64,000 nt of DNA, from positions 68,890,482 through 68,954,481 of the forward strand of contig CM077153.1 in assembly GCA_039583875.1 (NCBI GenBank), given 5' to 3'. Below are positions 56,132-64,000 of the stretch, piece by piece; within the stretch, counting starts at the first letter, position 1; each line of letters starts with the position of its first letter. This DNA is from Platanthera guangdongensis (Eukaryota; Streptophyta; Magnoliopsida; Asparagales; Orchidaceae). Under the pieces are notes generated by a model. That model saw nothing but the letters and a program-made list of their open reading frames with translations, did no database searches and had not been told where the DNA came from. A program made the translations under genes and the position numbers.

Positions 56132-57173
56132 CCCTGAGAGGGGTCTTCCTGTATAGCTGCCCGTCTTGGAGGAGGTAATATGCTGACTTGTGCCTCAGTT
56201 TCTTCTTATCTACCCCCTTCGGATATTCTCCCGTTGAGAGGAAAACCACCACTGGATCCATCCACGAAGCTTGTTGATCGATTTCCATGAGCTCTCCTTC
56301 CTCGATGGAGGGGCGGAACAGGTCGGTGATGGTACCCCCGACCTGGGGACCATGCTTCGCTAGCTGATCTGCTTGTTCATTCTCTTCCCTTGGTACATGT
56401 CGGATGGAGAAAGTTTGAAAAGTGCCAATGACCCCCTTCACCTTGGCCAAGTACGATCGCATGGTGGGCTCCCTCGCCTCGAACTCCCCGTTAATCTGAG
56501 AAGCCACTACCATGGAGTCAGTAAGGACCTCCACATCTGATACCCCCAGCTCACTGGCCAGGCGCAGCCCCGCTATCACGGCCTCGTACTCGTCCTGGTT
56601 GTTGGTAATGGGAAAGTGCACCACCACCGTTTGCTCAATACGAGTCCCCTGAGGGCTCTCCAGGATCACCCCTACTCCTAGGGAATGTCTTCCCGAGGCA
56701 CCATCCACCCTCACCTTCCAAGGGGTCGGGCGGGTGAGCTCTTCCTCCGCCACTTCAACCACGTAGTCGGCCAGGAAGTCGGCCATCGCCTGAGATTTGA
56801 TTGAGAGCCTCGGAACGAAGGAGATGTCGAACTCGCTCAGCTCCACCGACAACTTAGCCAACTTGCCTGAATGCTCCACCCCCTCGAAGATGTTGCAGAG
56901 GGGATGGTCGGTCACCACCCGGATGGAGTGTGCTTGGAAGTAAGGTCGCAGCCTCCTGGCCGAGATGATTAGGGCAAAAGCCAGCTTTTCCAAAATCAGA
57001 TACCTGAGCTCGGCCTTCCTCATGACCCGGCTCACGTAATAAATATGAAGCTGCCTCTTTCCCTCTTCACGAACCAAGATGGAGCTCAAGGCCTCCGCCC
57101 TGACCCCGAGATATAAAAACAGGTCCTCCCCTTCCTTTGGTCCTTGGAGCAGCGGGGCCTGTGTCAACTGCAC
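55977..57173 (-). pseudogene. Two RNase H domains in tandem (element J)
   Basis: The first, gypsy-type RNase H spans residues about 1-135 (YYVSRVMRKAELRYLILEKL, VVTDHPLCNIF, QAMADFLAD). The second, beginning WKVRVDGASGRHSLGVGVIL, has the archaeal/plant-type pattern with Asp157, Glu195 or Glu197 (NNQDEYEAVIAGL), Asp219 (VLTDSMVVASQ) and Asp269 (NEQADQLAK). A second RNase H is diagnostic of the Tat lineage. All four acidic positions of the second domain look intact. The frame runs into the wrong phase after about 56134, ending at 55977. Confidence 0.92.
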
Positions 57174-58178
57174 TTTGAGGGCCTGGAACGCCTCCTCACA
57201 CTCCCTGGTCCACTCAAACCTCTGACCACACCTTAGCGTTTTGAAGAAGGGGGAGCACTTCTCCCCTGCTCATGAAAGGAAGCGACTCAGCCCTGCTAGC
57301 TTTCCCGTCAGCCGTTGGACCTCCTTTGCATTCCGTGGTGACCCCAGCTCCAAGATAGCCTTGACCTTATCTGGATTTGGCTCGACCCCTGCGGGGGTGA
57401 GGAGGTGCCCCAAAAACTTTCCCCTGCTGGCCCCAAAGACACATTTTAGGGGATTCAATCGCATCTTGTATTTGCGCAGGGTGGAGAAGGTCTCCTCCAG
57501 GTCCCGGAGGTGGGAGTCCACATCCCGGCTTTTGATCATAAGGTCATCTACATACACCTCCAAATTCCTCCCCCTTTGCTCCTTAAAGACCCTATCCATC
57601 ATTTTCTGGTAGGTTGCCCCAGCATTCTTCAGCCCGAAGGGCATCATCTTATAGCAGTAGCATCCATCCCCTATGATGAACGAGACATCCTTGATGTCTG
57701 GGGGGTGCATCCTGATCTGATGGTAACCTGAAAAAGCATCTAAAAAACTCATTACAGAAAAACCGACGGCTGAGTCAACCAGCGCGTCAATTCGAGGCAA
57801 AGGATAACAGTCCTTAGGACAAGCTTTATTAAGTAAGGAAAAGTCGATACACATCCTCCACCGGCCGTCTCCCTTTTTTACCATAACCACGTTGGAGACC
57901 CAGCCGGGGTACTGAATCTCAAACACGAAGCCGTCCTGGAGGAGTTTCGCCACCTCCTCCCTGATGGGCTCCGCCAGCTTGTCCGCGGTGGACCTCTTCT
58001 TCTGCTGAATGGGGCGTGTTCCCGGGTCCAGGTTGAGGCGGTGGCAGGCCACATCCGCGTCAACCCCCGGCATCTCCGCGGCGTTCCAAGCGAAGATGTC
58101 CACGTTCTTCTGGATGCATTCCAGCATCCTGCCTTGGTCTTCCGGGGTCAGCCCCCCGCTGACGCGGATCTTCTCCAT
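57174..58178 (-). pseudogene. Reverse transcriptase (element J)
   Basis: An open stretch of 302 codons (57270-58178). FEIQYPGWVSNVVMVKKGDG, WRMCIDFSLLNKACPKDCYP, then FLDAFSGYHQI (Asp147), MMPFGLKNAGATYQKMMDRV and the catalytic YVDD at residues 209-212, all intact. GKFLGHLLTPAGVEPNPDK and RLTGKLAGLSRFLS follow. A stop at 57270-57272 cuts the link to RNase H, which resumes in the same frame. Confidence 0.93.
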
Positions 58179-58187
58179 CCATCCTCC

Positions 58188-59288
58188 TCAGGTGAGCACC
58201 TCCAGCTCCACCACTTCCTCTGCTGCCTCCATCCTGGATTGCTCCCCCCATCCCTCGGCATCCCCTTCCTCCGGAACGGGGACCTCTACCTCCATCTCTC
58301 CTCCCACGGCACACACTTCGGCCACCTCCTCCAGATCTCCTCCTGCCGCCTTCTCTGCGCAATCCTTCACTCCCAGCTCCTCCCTTCCTGCTTCCTGCTC
58401 GACCTCCTCCACCCTTCGCCCATTCTCCTCGGCTCCCTCTTGCCAGGAGATGGTGTTCACCGCGGTGACATAACACTCCCGTGCCACCTTTGGGTCCCCC
58501 CTAACCCTGACCTGGACCCCCTCAACGTTGAACTTCAAGCACTGATAGAAAGATGAGGGGACGCAGCGGAAGGCGCTGATCAGGGGCCTCCCGAAGATGG
58601 CACTGTAGCTGCTGGGGGCGTCCATAATGACGAACTTGCAGTTTCGAGACTACCCCCCCATGGTGACATGGAGGCCAACTCCTCCCTCTACCTCCTTCCT
58701 TTCTCCTGAAAACCCGAACAAGGGCCCGTCTGAGGCCAGCACCCTCTTGGCCTCCACTTTCATCGCGTCGAACGCCTTTTTGAAGACGACGTTGACGGAG
58801 CTCCCGTTATCCACGAGGATCCGAGAGACGGTGAAGTTCTCGATGGCCGCCTTGATGACCAGCGCATCGCAGAACGGATCCTCGTGGTCTAGCATATCAC
58901 TCCTGGAGAAGGTGATCCTCTCCTCCGGTGGCGGGGTCTGGGATGTAGGGGCGACGCTCCGCCGGTACATGGTGTGGAGACTGGCCTTGCAGGAGGCCTC
59001 GATCCCCACTCCCCTATGGATCACTCCGATCCCTCCTAGGGTTCCCACATCCACCAGGTCTTCGCAACGATCCTCCTCCGCCCGAGGCAAGACCTCCTCA
59101 ATCCTTACTTCCTGCCGCCCCTGCTGCTGCTGCTGCTCCCTATTCCCCCTCATCTCGAGGAACTCCGGACAGGCGGCCGTTGCATGCCCCTCTTCCTCAT
59201 GGAAGTCGCAATAGGGCAGCTCCACCCTGACCTCTCTTCTCCTCCTCCTCCTCCACACTCCTCTCCTGGCTCCCAAGGCTATGGCCAT
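58188..59288 (-). pseudogene. Zinc-binding segment and retropepsin (element J)
   Basis: Starts with a knuckle-like YCDFHEEEGHATAACPEF (Cys, two His, Cys; the C-x2-H variant common in Tat gag). The protease follows, with active site SRILVDNGSSVNVVF (Asp-Asn-Gly). After a stop at 58650 the frame resumes with SYSAIFGRPLISAFRCVPSS, the second half of the protease, and an acidic linker up to a stop at 58188. RT lies in the same frame downstream. The gag frame upstream differs, so a shift lies near 59300. Confidence 0.87.
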
Positions 59289-59301
59289 GGCCTCTTCTTG
59301 A

Positions 59302-60513
59302 TCATGGAGCCGGGGCCTCTGGCCCTGCCTCCAGCCCGGGGGGGTGGAACTGATCTTGTCTCCCCTGGTGGTGATCCCTTCCGAAATACCCTCTCTTCGG
59401 CCCCTGCCCCTGACACTCGGGCCTCCATCCTAGCCGCCGGTCGGGCTCTTGACACCCCCACCTCGGCTGCTGCTGCCCCTGGAGCTGTCTCTGCTCCCTC
59501 TGCCGGGGGTCTCCTCTCCTATCCTCCTGTCCTCTTCCTCCCTTCGACTCCTTCTCCTCTTCGGCCGCCCACCTGGCCAGCTTCCTTGCAAATTCTGGGT
59601 TTGAAGCCTCCCCGTCGACTTCTCTTGCCACCCTCTCCATCAACTCCTCGTAGGAGAGGGGAGGAACTCTCTTCAGCTCCATTCGGAAGAAACCCTGTTG
59701 CAGGCCCAGGGTAAAAGCCATCATCAGACTATGGCCCGGCATCTCCTGAACTTGAGTAACCTCCTCCTAGAATCGGTCCACATAGCTTCCCAATGTCTCG
59801 TTCACCCCCTTCTTTATGTGGAACAAAGACTCGGACTCCTTCTTCCTTCTCTTCGAGGTGGTGAATCTCAGCATGAACCCTCGACGCAGGTCCTCGAAGC
59901 AGTAGATGGAGATGGCCGGGAGCTGGTGGAACCACTCCCTTGCCTTCTCCCGGAGGGTGATTGCGAAGAGCCGGCACTTGAATCCGTCCGACATCTGACG
60001 GATGGAGACCACATCCTCGAACTATTGGACATGCTGGACCGGGTCTCCCTTCCCGGTATAGTAAGACATCTCAGGTTCCCTGAACCCATCTGGGACTGGA
60101 GCTGAGGAGACCAGCTCGCTGAAAGGACTGCCTCCCCCCACTGGGCGAGCTGGCGAGTCTCGCGAGCCCAGCTCGCCGAACCGGCCTCTGCCTGCCGAGC
60201 CGGGGAAGAGCTCGCGCCCTGGGAGCTCGCACCCTCGGCCTTCCTCGGCCACTTCCTTCCCAGCTCGCCGGCCAGGAGCGTCCTCGCCCAAAGAGGGGGC
60301 GACCGTGATCTGGGCTGCCGGAGTCGAGCACTCGGCACGCGCGCCGAGTGCGAACTTGACGAGGCCCAGCACCTCGTTCCTGAAGTCTTCCAACATCCCC
60401 ACCGTTGCGAGAGGCGGGGGGAGGGGGGGGGGCGAGTTCTGCCTGTCAGATCCTTGTCCTCCCGTCATTGAGCTCGCCGAAGTTTTTCTGCGCTGACCAC
60501 GCTCCACACTCAC
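59302..60513 (-). pseudogene. Gag (element J), two in-frame stops
   Basis: A single frame of about 400 codons starting MSVERGQRRKTSASSMTGGQ, interrupted by stops at 60022 and 59767. The N-terminal part is Pro/Gly-rich. The capsid core has KCRLFAITLREKAREWFHQLPA, ISIYCFEDLRRGFMLRF and VNETLGSYVDRF, then LMMAFTLGLQQGFFRMEL and LSYEELMERV, all typical of plant Tat/Athila-type gag. A Gln/Arg/Gly-rich tail follows. The start codon lies 10 bp downstream of the putative primer site. Confidence 0.88.
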
Positions 60514-60520
60514 CGCACCA
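60507..60520 (-). other. Putative primer binding site of element J
   Basis: The minus strand reads TGGTGCGGTGAGTG three bases after the 5' LTR end. It starts TGG as tRNA-complementary sites do, but I cannot name the tRNA. Confidence 0.6.
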
Positions 60521-60523
60521 AAA

Positions 60524-61222
60524 TGTTGAAACTGGAATCCGGTCTCCCATGGAGTTCGACCCGTGGGGAAGGGGTGGTCTCATGCCTACTTCGCTCCTGC
60601 AAGAAAAACAACAAAGAAGGCAATGTGAAACGAACCCAAGGGCTCGGCATGGAGGTCCCACCACAAACCCGAAAGATCTCAGAGCGCTTCCCCTCCTTAG
60701 CCAGAAGCCGAGCTAAGGTACCCTCAGAAAGCACTCGAAGATTGGGGCCGGAGAACACAGGGAAGAACCTGCTTTCTGGGGTACCCCTTGGGTCCTATTT
60801 ATAGCTTTTGAAATCCGGACTGCCAATAACCAAAAGAACTGACCTGAAATTACCAGAAAACCCTTGGTTGGGTCTACCAACAGCCAAACTCCGCTGTTTT
60901 GAAGGGCTATGGGCAGACCAGCGGGGGCAAAACAATAAAAAATACCTCATACATCCAGGCGAGCTTGGGAGCTTTGGCCACCTCGGCATGTTCTGCTCGC
61001 CTACTGTTGCCGAGCTCCACTGCGAGGACGCGAGCTGTGTCTCGCTCGGCACATGCCGAATTCTGGGTCGCCGATCGTCGATCTCTGGTCGATGGATGCT
61101 GAGCCCAGGCTCGCCCCCTTTACTGTCGAACTCGCCCCCTTTACTGCCGAGCTCGCCTACTGCTCTTCAGCCCGATTTGCCTGTACCCTGGTGACCTTGC
61201 TCGCTGGACACGTGGTTGTACA
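60524..61222 (-). repeat. 5' LTR of element J
   Basis: 699 bp, ends TGTTGAAAC...GGTTGTACA in plus orientation. A minus-strand TATA box TATAAATAG at 60795-60804 would drive genomic RNA through gag and pol. Confidence 0.95.
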
Positions 61223-61227
61223 ATCAT
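61223..61227. repeat. Target site duplication of element J, right
   Basis: ATCAT, matching 48639-48643. Confidence 0.93.
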
Positions 61228-61524
61228 GTATTATCAGCCTGCGTGTCGTTGTATGTAAATAATGTAGTTGTATTTGAAAATATGTAAGGTCTTAATGCCA
61301 ATGCTAATACTTGTACATGGTTGTGTGTACATTCCTAATGTCGTAGTGGACATTCTGGTGAATAAATAAAAAGCTTCTGTTAACATATATTTCTGATATG
61401 TGTCGTTATGTAGGTTTGGTTTGGTTGATGTTCATTTAGTAACTTTTTAGCTCGTTCATTTAATATTGTGTTTGGTCCCGGCCCGACCTACTGTTATATT
61501 CTTTGGAACGAGCAGGGTGTTATA
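61228..61524 (+). repeat. 3' LTR of element I, displaced end
   Basis: Continues LTR I after J. ATGTAAGGTCTTAA matches TTGTAAGGCCTTAAGG of LTR G. The last ~60 bp (GGTCCCGGCC..., TGTTATAT..., AGCAGGGTGTTATA) parallel the last 60 bp of LTR G. Together with 46875-48643 it gives about 2.07 kb, close to the 2.0 kb of LTR G. Confidence 0.7.
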
Positions 61525-61749
61525 GGCGGGCAGCTGACTAACTATTATTTGCCTTCGGGTGGCCGACCGATAGTTATCGAGCGGGTGGTGTGGCGGTTCC
61601 GCCATGGGTGGTGTGTGCACGATAGTTTGGGCGGTTAGGACGGGCACAACATTAGTGGGGTTGACTTTGGTTAACCCCATTTTCTCCACCGATGGAGGTG
61701 GGTGCTTTGGATATCTTCCGCCCAATTTTTTACCAAGATTAGGGGGTCC
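61525..61749. other. Flank without recognised gene
   Basis: GC-moderate sequence containing the dyad TGGGGTTGACTTTGGTTAACCCCA. A minus-strand open stretch of 89 codons (61456-61725) crosses the LTR boundary and shows no motif. Confidence 0.4.
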
Positions 61750-61754
61750 CTATA

Positions 61755-61955
61755 AAAAATAATCATAGTTTTAACATTTTTTATAGACGAAAATTATTGA
61801 TCATTTGAAACTTCATAAAAAGTGAGTTTCAAATGCAATTTTGCTTTATGAATATTTGTGATATATACTAGAGGAGCAGCTCCCAGTGGACTAGTTCTTA
61901 TACAAACTGTGAACTTTAAATGATCGCAAATTTTTCAAAAAAAATAAATATATAA
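61755..61955. repeat. Fold-back (MITE-like) sequence
   Basis: AT-rich. GAAAATTATTGATCATTTGAAACTTC near 61789-61814 has an imperfect inverted partner near 61908-61938 (GAACTTTAAATGATCGCAAA). Inside lies a perfect 11-bp hairpin, CATTTGAAACT (61802-61812) with AGTTTCAAATG (61825-61835). Target duplication not resolved. Confidence 0.5.
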
Positions 61956-61964
61956 GATCATACT

Positions 61965-62130
61965 TGGGGCGTTGTGGTGCTCCCCGCTCCCCTATTTTTG
62001 GGTCATGTGTCCCAACACTCCACTATTTATGGAGAGTGCAATCCAAAAATCCCAAATTTGGGAGTGGTCTGCACTCCCCAATTGGAGTGGGGCCCATCAC
62101 TCCCTAATTGGGGAGTTGTCATGAGGCCTC
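61965..62130. repeat. Cluster of CTCCC...GGGAG palindromes
   Basis: Four successive dyads, among them ATCCCAAATTTGGGA, CACTCCCCAATTGGAGTG and ACTCCCTAATTGGGGAGT, within 110 bp. It may be part of LTR K or a small independent element. Confidence 0.6.
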
Positions 62131-62175
62131 TGTCGTGTAGGTTGCACGGTTGTTGCCTATGCAAGCTGGGTGGGG

Positions 62176-63206
62176 TGTTGGAGTTTCCAGGGTGATCTGG
62201 AAGTAGTCAGGCACTTAGCCTTACTGTCAACGCAATATGAGCCTAAAGGGTCGCACATAAAAGCATTTGGAGAAGTTGAAGGAAGGATTATGTTGGCCTT
62301 ACTCATATTAGAGATGAGTAAGTGACCAATCCTATGACTCATTGGAGTTGTGTATGTTGACAAGTCATGTCATTGTGTGTTGTGGCTTGACTCAATGACA
62401 TCTCTATGTTGACTCAATGATATCGTTGTGTTGAATCGACGATATCGTGTTCAACATGACCTCTCTACTATGGCATGACATAACAATATCGTTGTTTGCA
62501 TAATATCATCACAACGATATCGCTGTTTTCAATATGACCTCTCTGCTATGGCTTGACATAACAATATCATTGTGTGCATCATGTTATCACAATGATATCA
62601 TCGTGTGTTTCATGTCAACACAATGACACTTTTTGTTTACTCCAATTTAGGTCATAGGTCTGCTGATAGCGGAGGAACATGTCTATTTTATATCCTTGGA
62701 TATAAATAGACATGATATTAGGATTTCAAATATGCTTTTGAGGCCTTTTGAAGGATAAGACAGAAAAGTGTTTTTCTGAGCCCTAATGGCTTCCGCCGCT
62801 GCCTCTTTTATGAGACTCGTCCTGATCATCACTGTCGCCGCCTCTCCCTTGAACGAATCTAGCAATTTGTGGAGATGTTGAGGACACTCCTTCTCTGACC
62901 CAGATCTTATTGGACAAGATCGTGGGGTTCTCCATTATTCATGTGGATTGCTGTAAAGGCACGGATCAACTTCTGTGCTCGAGAACCATAGCTGTTAGTT
63001 GTGATTTTGATAGAGAACTGAAGAAAAGAAATTTTCTGGAGCATCTTGATCAAGTGAGGACTTGATTCCACATAGGCAATTTTACATTTTATATATGTAT
63101 TACTTCTTGAATAATGACTCTCTCAAAGTCATATTACTAGTTAGGGTTTTCTAGAAATATATTTCACAGTGCACATGTGATGTGTGACCACTTAAGAAAA
63201 CTAACA
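62176..63206 (+). repeat. LTR K, 3' part (start uncertain)
   Basis: The end at 63206 (AACTAACA) is set by the adjacent PBS. A TGTTGG at 62176 is a possible start but the LTR could extend further left. Contains iterated CAATATCGTTGTG / CACAACGATATCG dyads (62390-62630), TATA box TATAAATAG (62701-62709) and a leader region. Confidence 0.6.
62678..62714. promoter_or_regulatory. Palindromic TATA region in LTR K
   Basis: CATGTCTATTTTATATCC (62678-62695), two bases, then GGATATAAATAGACATG (62698-62714): an inverted repeat with one unpaired base. A TATA-like sequence is present on both strands. Confidence 0.75.
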
Positions 63207-63207
63207 G

Positions 63208-63226
63208 TGATATCAGAGCCAGGTTT
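63208..63226 (+). other. Primer binding site after LTR K
   Basis: TGATATCAGAGCCAGGTTT matches the complement of the initiator tRNA-Met 3' end at 18 of 19 positions, one base after the LTR end. Confidence 0.88.
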
Positions 63227-63558
63227 TGCGATGATCATTTTTCATAAGTTTTTTGAATCCAGTGTGTATAAATTGGGAGATTTAAAAGTGTTCTAAATGT
63301 CCAGATTTATTCCCAGAACATCAAATGTTGATGATTTTCTCATAGAAAGTGGTGGTGGTTTTTAAAAAATTAGTTTGGCCTCTGCCCGCACCTCACCTGG
63401 AGCGCTTGTGATTTCATTGTGATTTTCTTGTTTCTCCTTAGTAGTAACCATATTTTTGAGCGGTTTGTGAACCCATAAGTTGTTTTGGATTTTGAATCAA
63501 AAAATGAGAGACGAGCTTGTCCACTACATAAGTGGAGATGTTTCTACCTATGTCCAAA
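63227..63558 (+). other. Leader/interior of element K, interrupted
   Basis: About 330 bp of AT-rich sequence after the PBS with no long frame. A short open stretch at 63480-63558 (MFWILNQKMRDELVHYISGD) could be the very start of gag but carries no diagnostic motif. Confidence 0.4.
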
Positions 63559-64000
63559 TGTTGGGAATATTGCCCTCAATATTCCAAGATTTGAAGAAGC
63601 AACACTTGCAATGTTTATTGCATATTGTATTTGATAATATATATTTCATGATTATGCAAGATATATTTTGTTGACTCTAAAACATGCATGTTTAGAGCAT
63701 AAAAGAGAAGATACTGTTGAGATCAGTGCATGACTCTCCACGGTATAACCATGATCATGGAGAAAGTCTCAAAAGCAAGATCCAGCTATAATAAACTATA
63801 CTATTGAGATCGGTATAGGGTTATTCTCTATACTGTTGAGATCTGTGGAACACTACGAGTAGATATCATGAAGAAGATGCAGAAAGGAGCAGTTCTTAAC
63901 ATCAGGGTCGATACCGTTGAGAAAGAAGATTCTGCTCAACAATATCGTGAAAATGGGAATAAAATTTACCGTTGAACCAGTACAGTCTAACGGGATTCAA
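63559..64000 (+). repeat. LTR L start, SIRE-like copia, cut by right edge
   Basis: TGTTGGGAATATTGCCC is identical to the start of the 5' LTR of element H, and the next ~100 bp are similar (GATTTGAAGAAG, GTATTTGAT). Further in, CTGTTGAGATC(A/G)GT motifs recur about five times (63714-63975). It is inserted in or beside the leader of K. Confidence 0.75.

Larger units (their letters stand above)
48644..61222 (-). mobile_element. Element J: Tat-lineage Ty3/gypsy element with antisense genes
   Basis: A 12,579-bp element with 698- and 699-bp LTRs, about 96% identical (I count about 26 substitutions and one indel), TG...CA ends and a 5-bp duplication ATCAT. Minus-strand gag, protease, RT, two RNase H domains and integrase lie at 55.0-60.5 kb. 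A tandem array and two antisense genes lie between integrase and the 3' LTR. The second RNase H and long, gene-bearing 3' region identify the Tat/Retand group. Sense frames have several stops, so it is non-autonomous as read. Confidence 0.95.
43590..61524 (+). mobile_element. Element I: decayed Ty3/gypsy element, split by element J
   Basis: Plus-strand protease remnant, RT, RNase H, integrase, chromodomain-like tail and a 3' LTR at 46875-48643 that resumes at 61228-61524 after element J. Gag and 5' LTR are not recognisable. Frames are heavily broken, much more than in element B, so it is older. Wording of pol is closest to element B. Confidence 0.82.

Noticed and set aside
58009..59214. Long plus-strand Ser/Pro-rich ORFs opposite J protease and gag
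   Set aside because: Shadows of the sense coding frames; no promoter, intron or domain, unlike J-A and J-B.
62683..62865. Minus-strand ORF in LTR K
   Set aside because: Short, low-information frame over promoter and leader of the LTR.

Overview
The window is plant nuclear DNA, almost certainly a repeat-rich angiosperm region, built nearly entirely of LTR retrotransposons nested in one another. The evidence is Ty3/gypsy chromovirus-type pol genes with C-terminal chromodomain-like tails, a Ty3/gypsy Tat-lineage element with a second RNase H and antisense genes, SIRE/Maximus-like Ty1/copia elements, a Tourist-like MITE, and initiator-tRNA-Met type primer binding sites. I found no convincing host gene, tRNA, rRNA or CRISPR array. 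The species cannot be told from the sequence.

Layout: element A (1-8234, minus) is a gypsy element cut by the left edge, with a very long 5' LTR. Element B (8235-15410, minus) is a complete but decayed gypsy chromovirus. Element C (15424-21140, minus) has two LTRs, a PBS and gag but no pol. It sits in the chromodomain-like region of gypsy remnant D (21141-22217, plus). Copia element E (about 22218-25834, plus) keeps an LTR, PBS and gag. It abuts an inverted, scrambled copia pol fragment F (25870-28178, minus), whose integrase is split by a 220-bp MITE. Gypsy G (28179-32624, plus) and SIRE-like copia H (32751-about 41976, plus) follow, then a spacer with an AT microsatellite. Gypsy I runs from 43590 (plus), and its 3' LTR is split by element J.

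Element J (48644-61222, minus) is the best preserved. It is a 12.6-kb Tat-lineage gypsy element with 698/699-bp LTRs, TG...CA ends and a perfect 5-bp target duplication (ATCAT). Sense-strand gag, protease, RT, dual RNase H and integrase lie at 55.0-60.5 kb. Between integrase and 3' LTR are a 146-bp-period tandem array and two head-to-tail antisense genes. Each antisense gene has its own TATA box, phase-consistent introns and AATAAA signals. The second matches what I recall of the plant 'putative gypsy type transposon' family (Pfam PF04195). Beyond J lie the displaced end of LTR I, a fold-back stretch, the 3' part and PBS of LTR K, and the start of SIRE-like LTR L at 63559.

The main observations are the antisense two-gene cassette of J; the tandem array whose hairpin stem shows a compensatory change between monomer types; and iterated short palindromes in most of the otherwise dissimilar LTR families here. 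All pol genes carry stops, frameshifts or catalytic substitutions, so no element looks autonomous as read.
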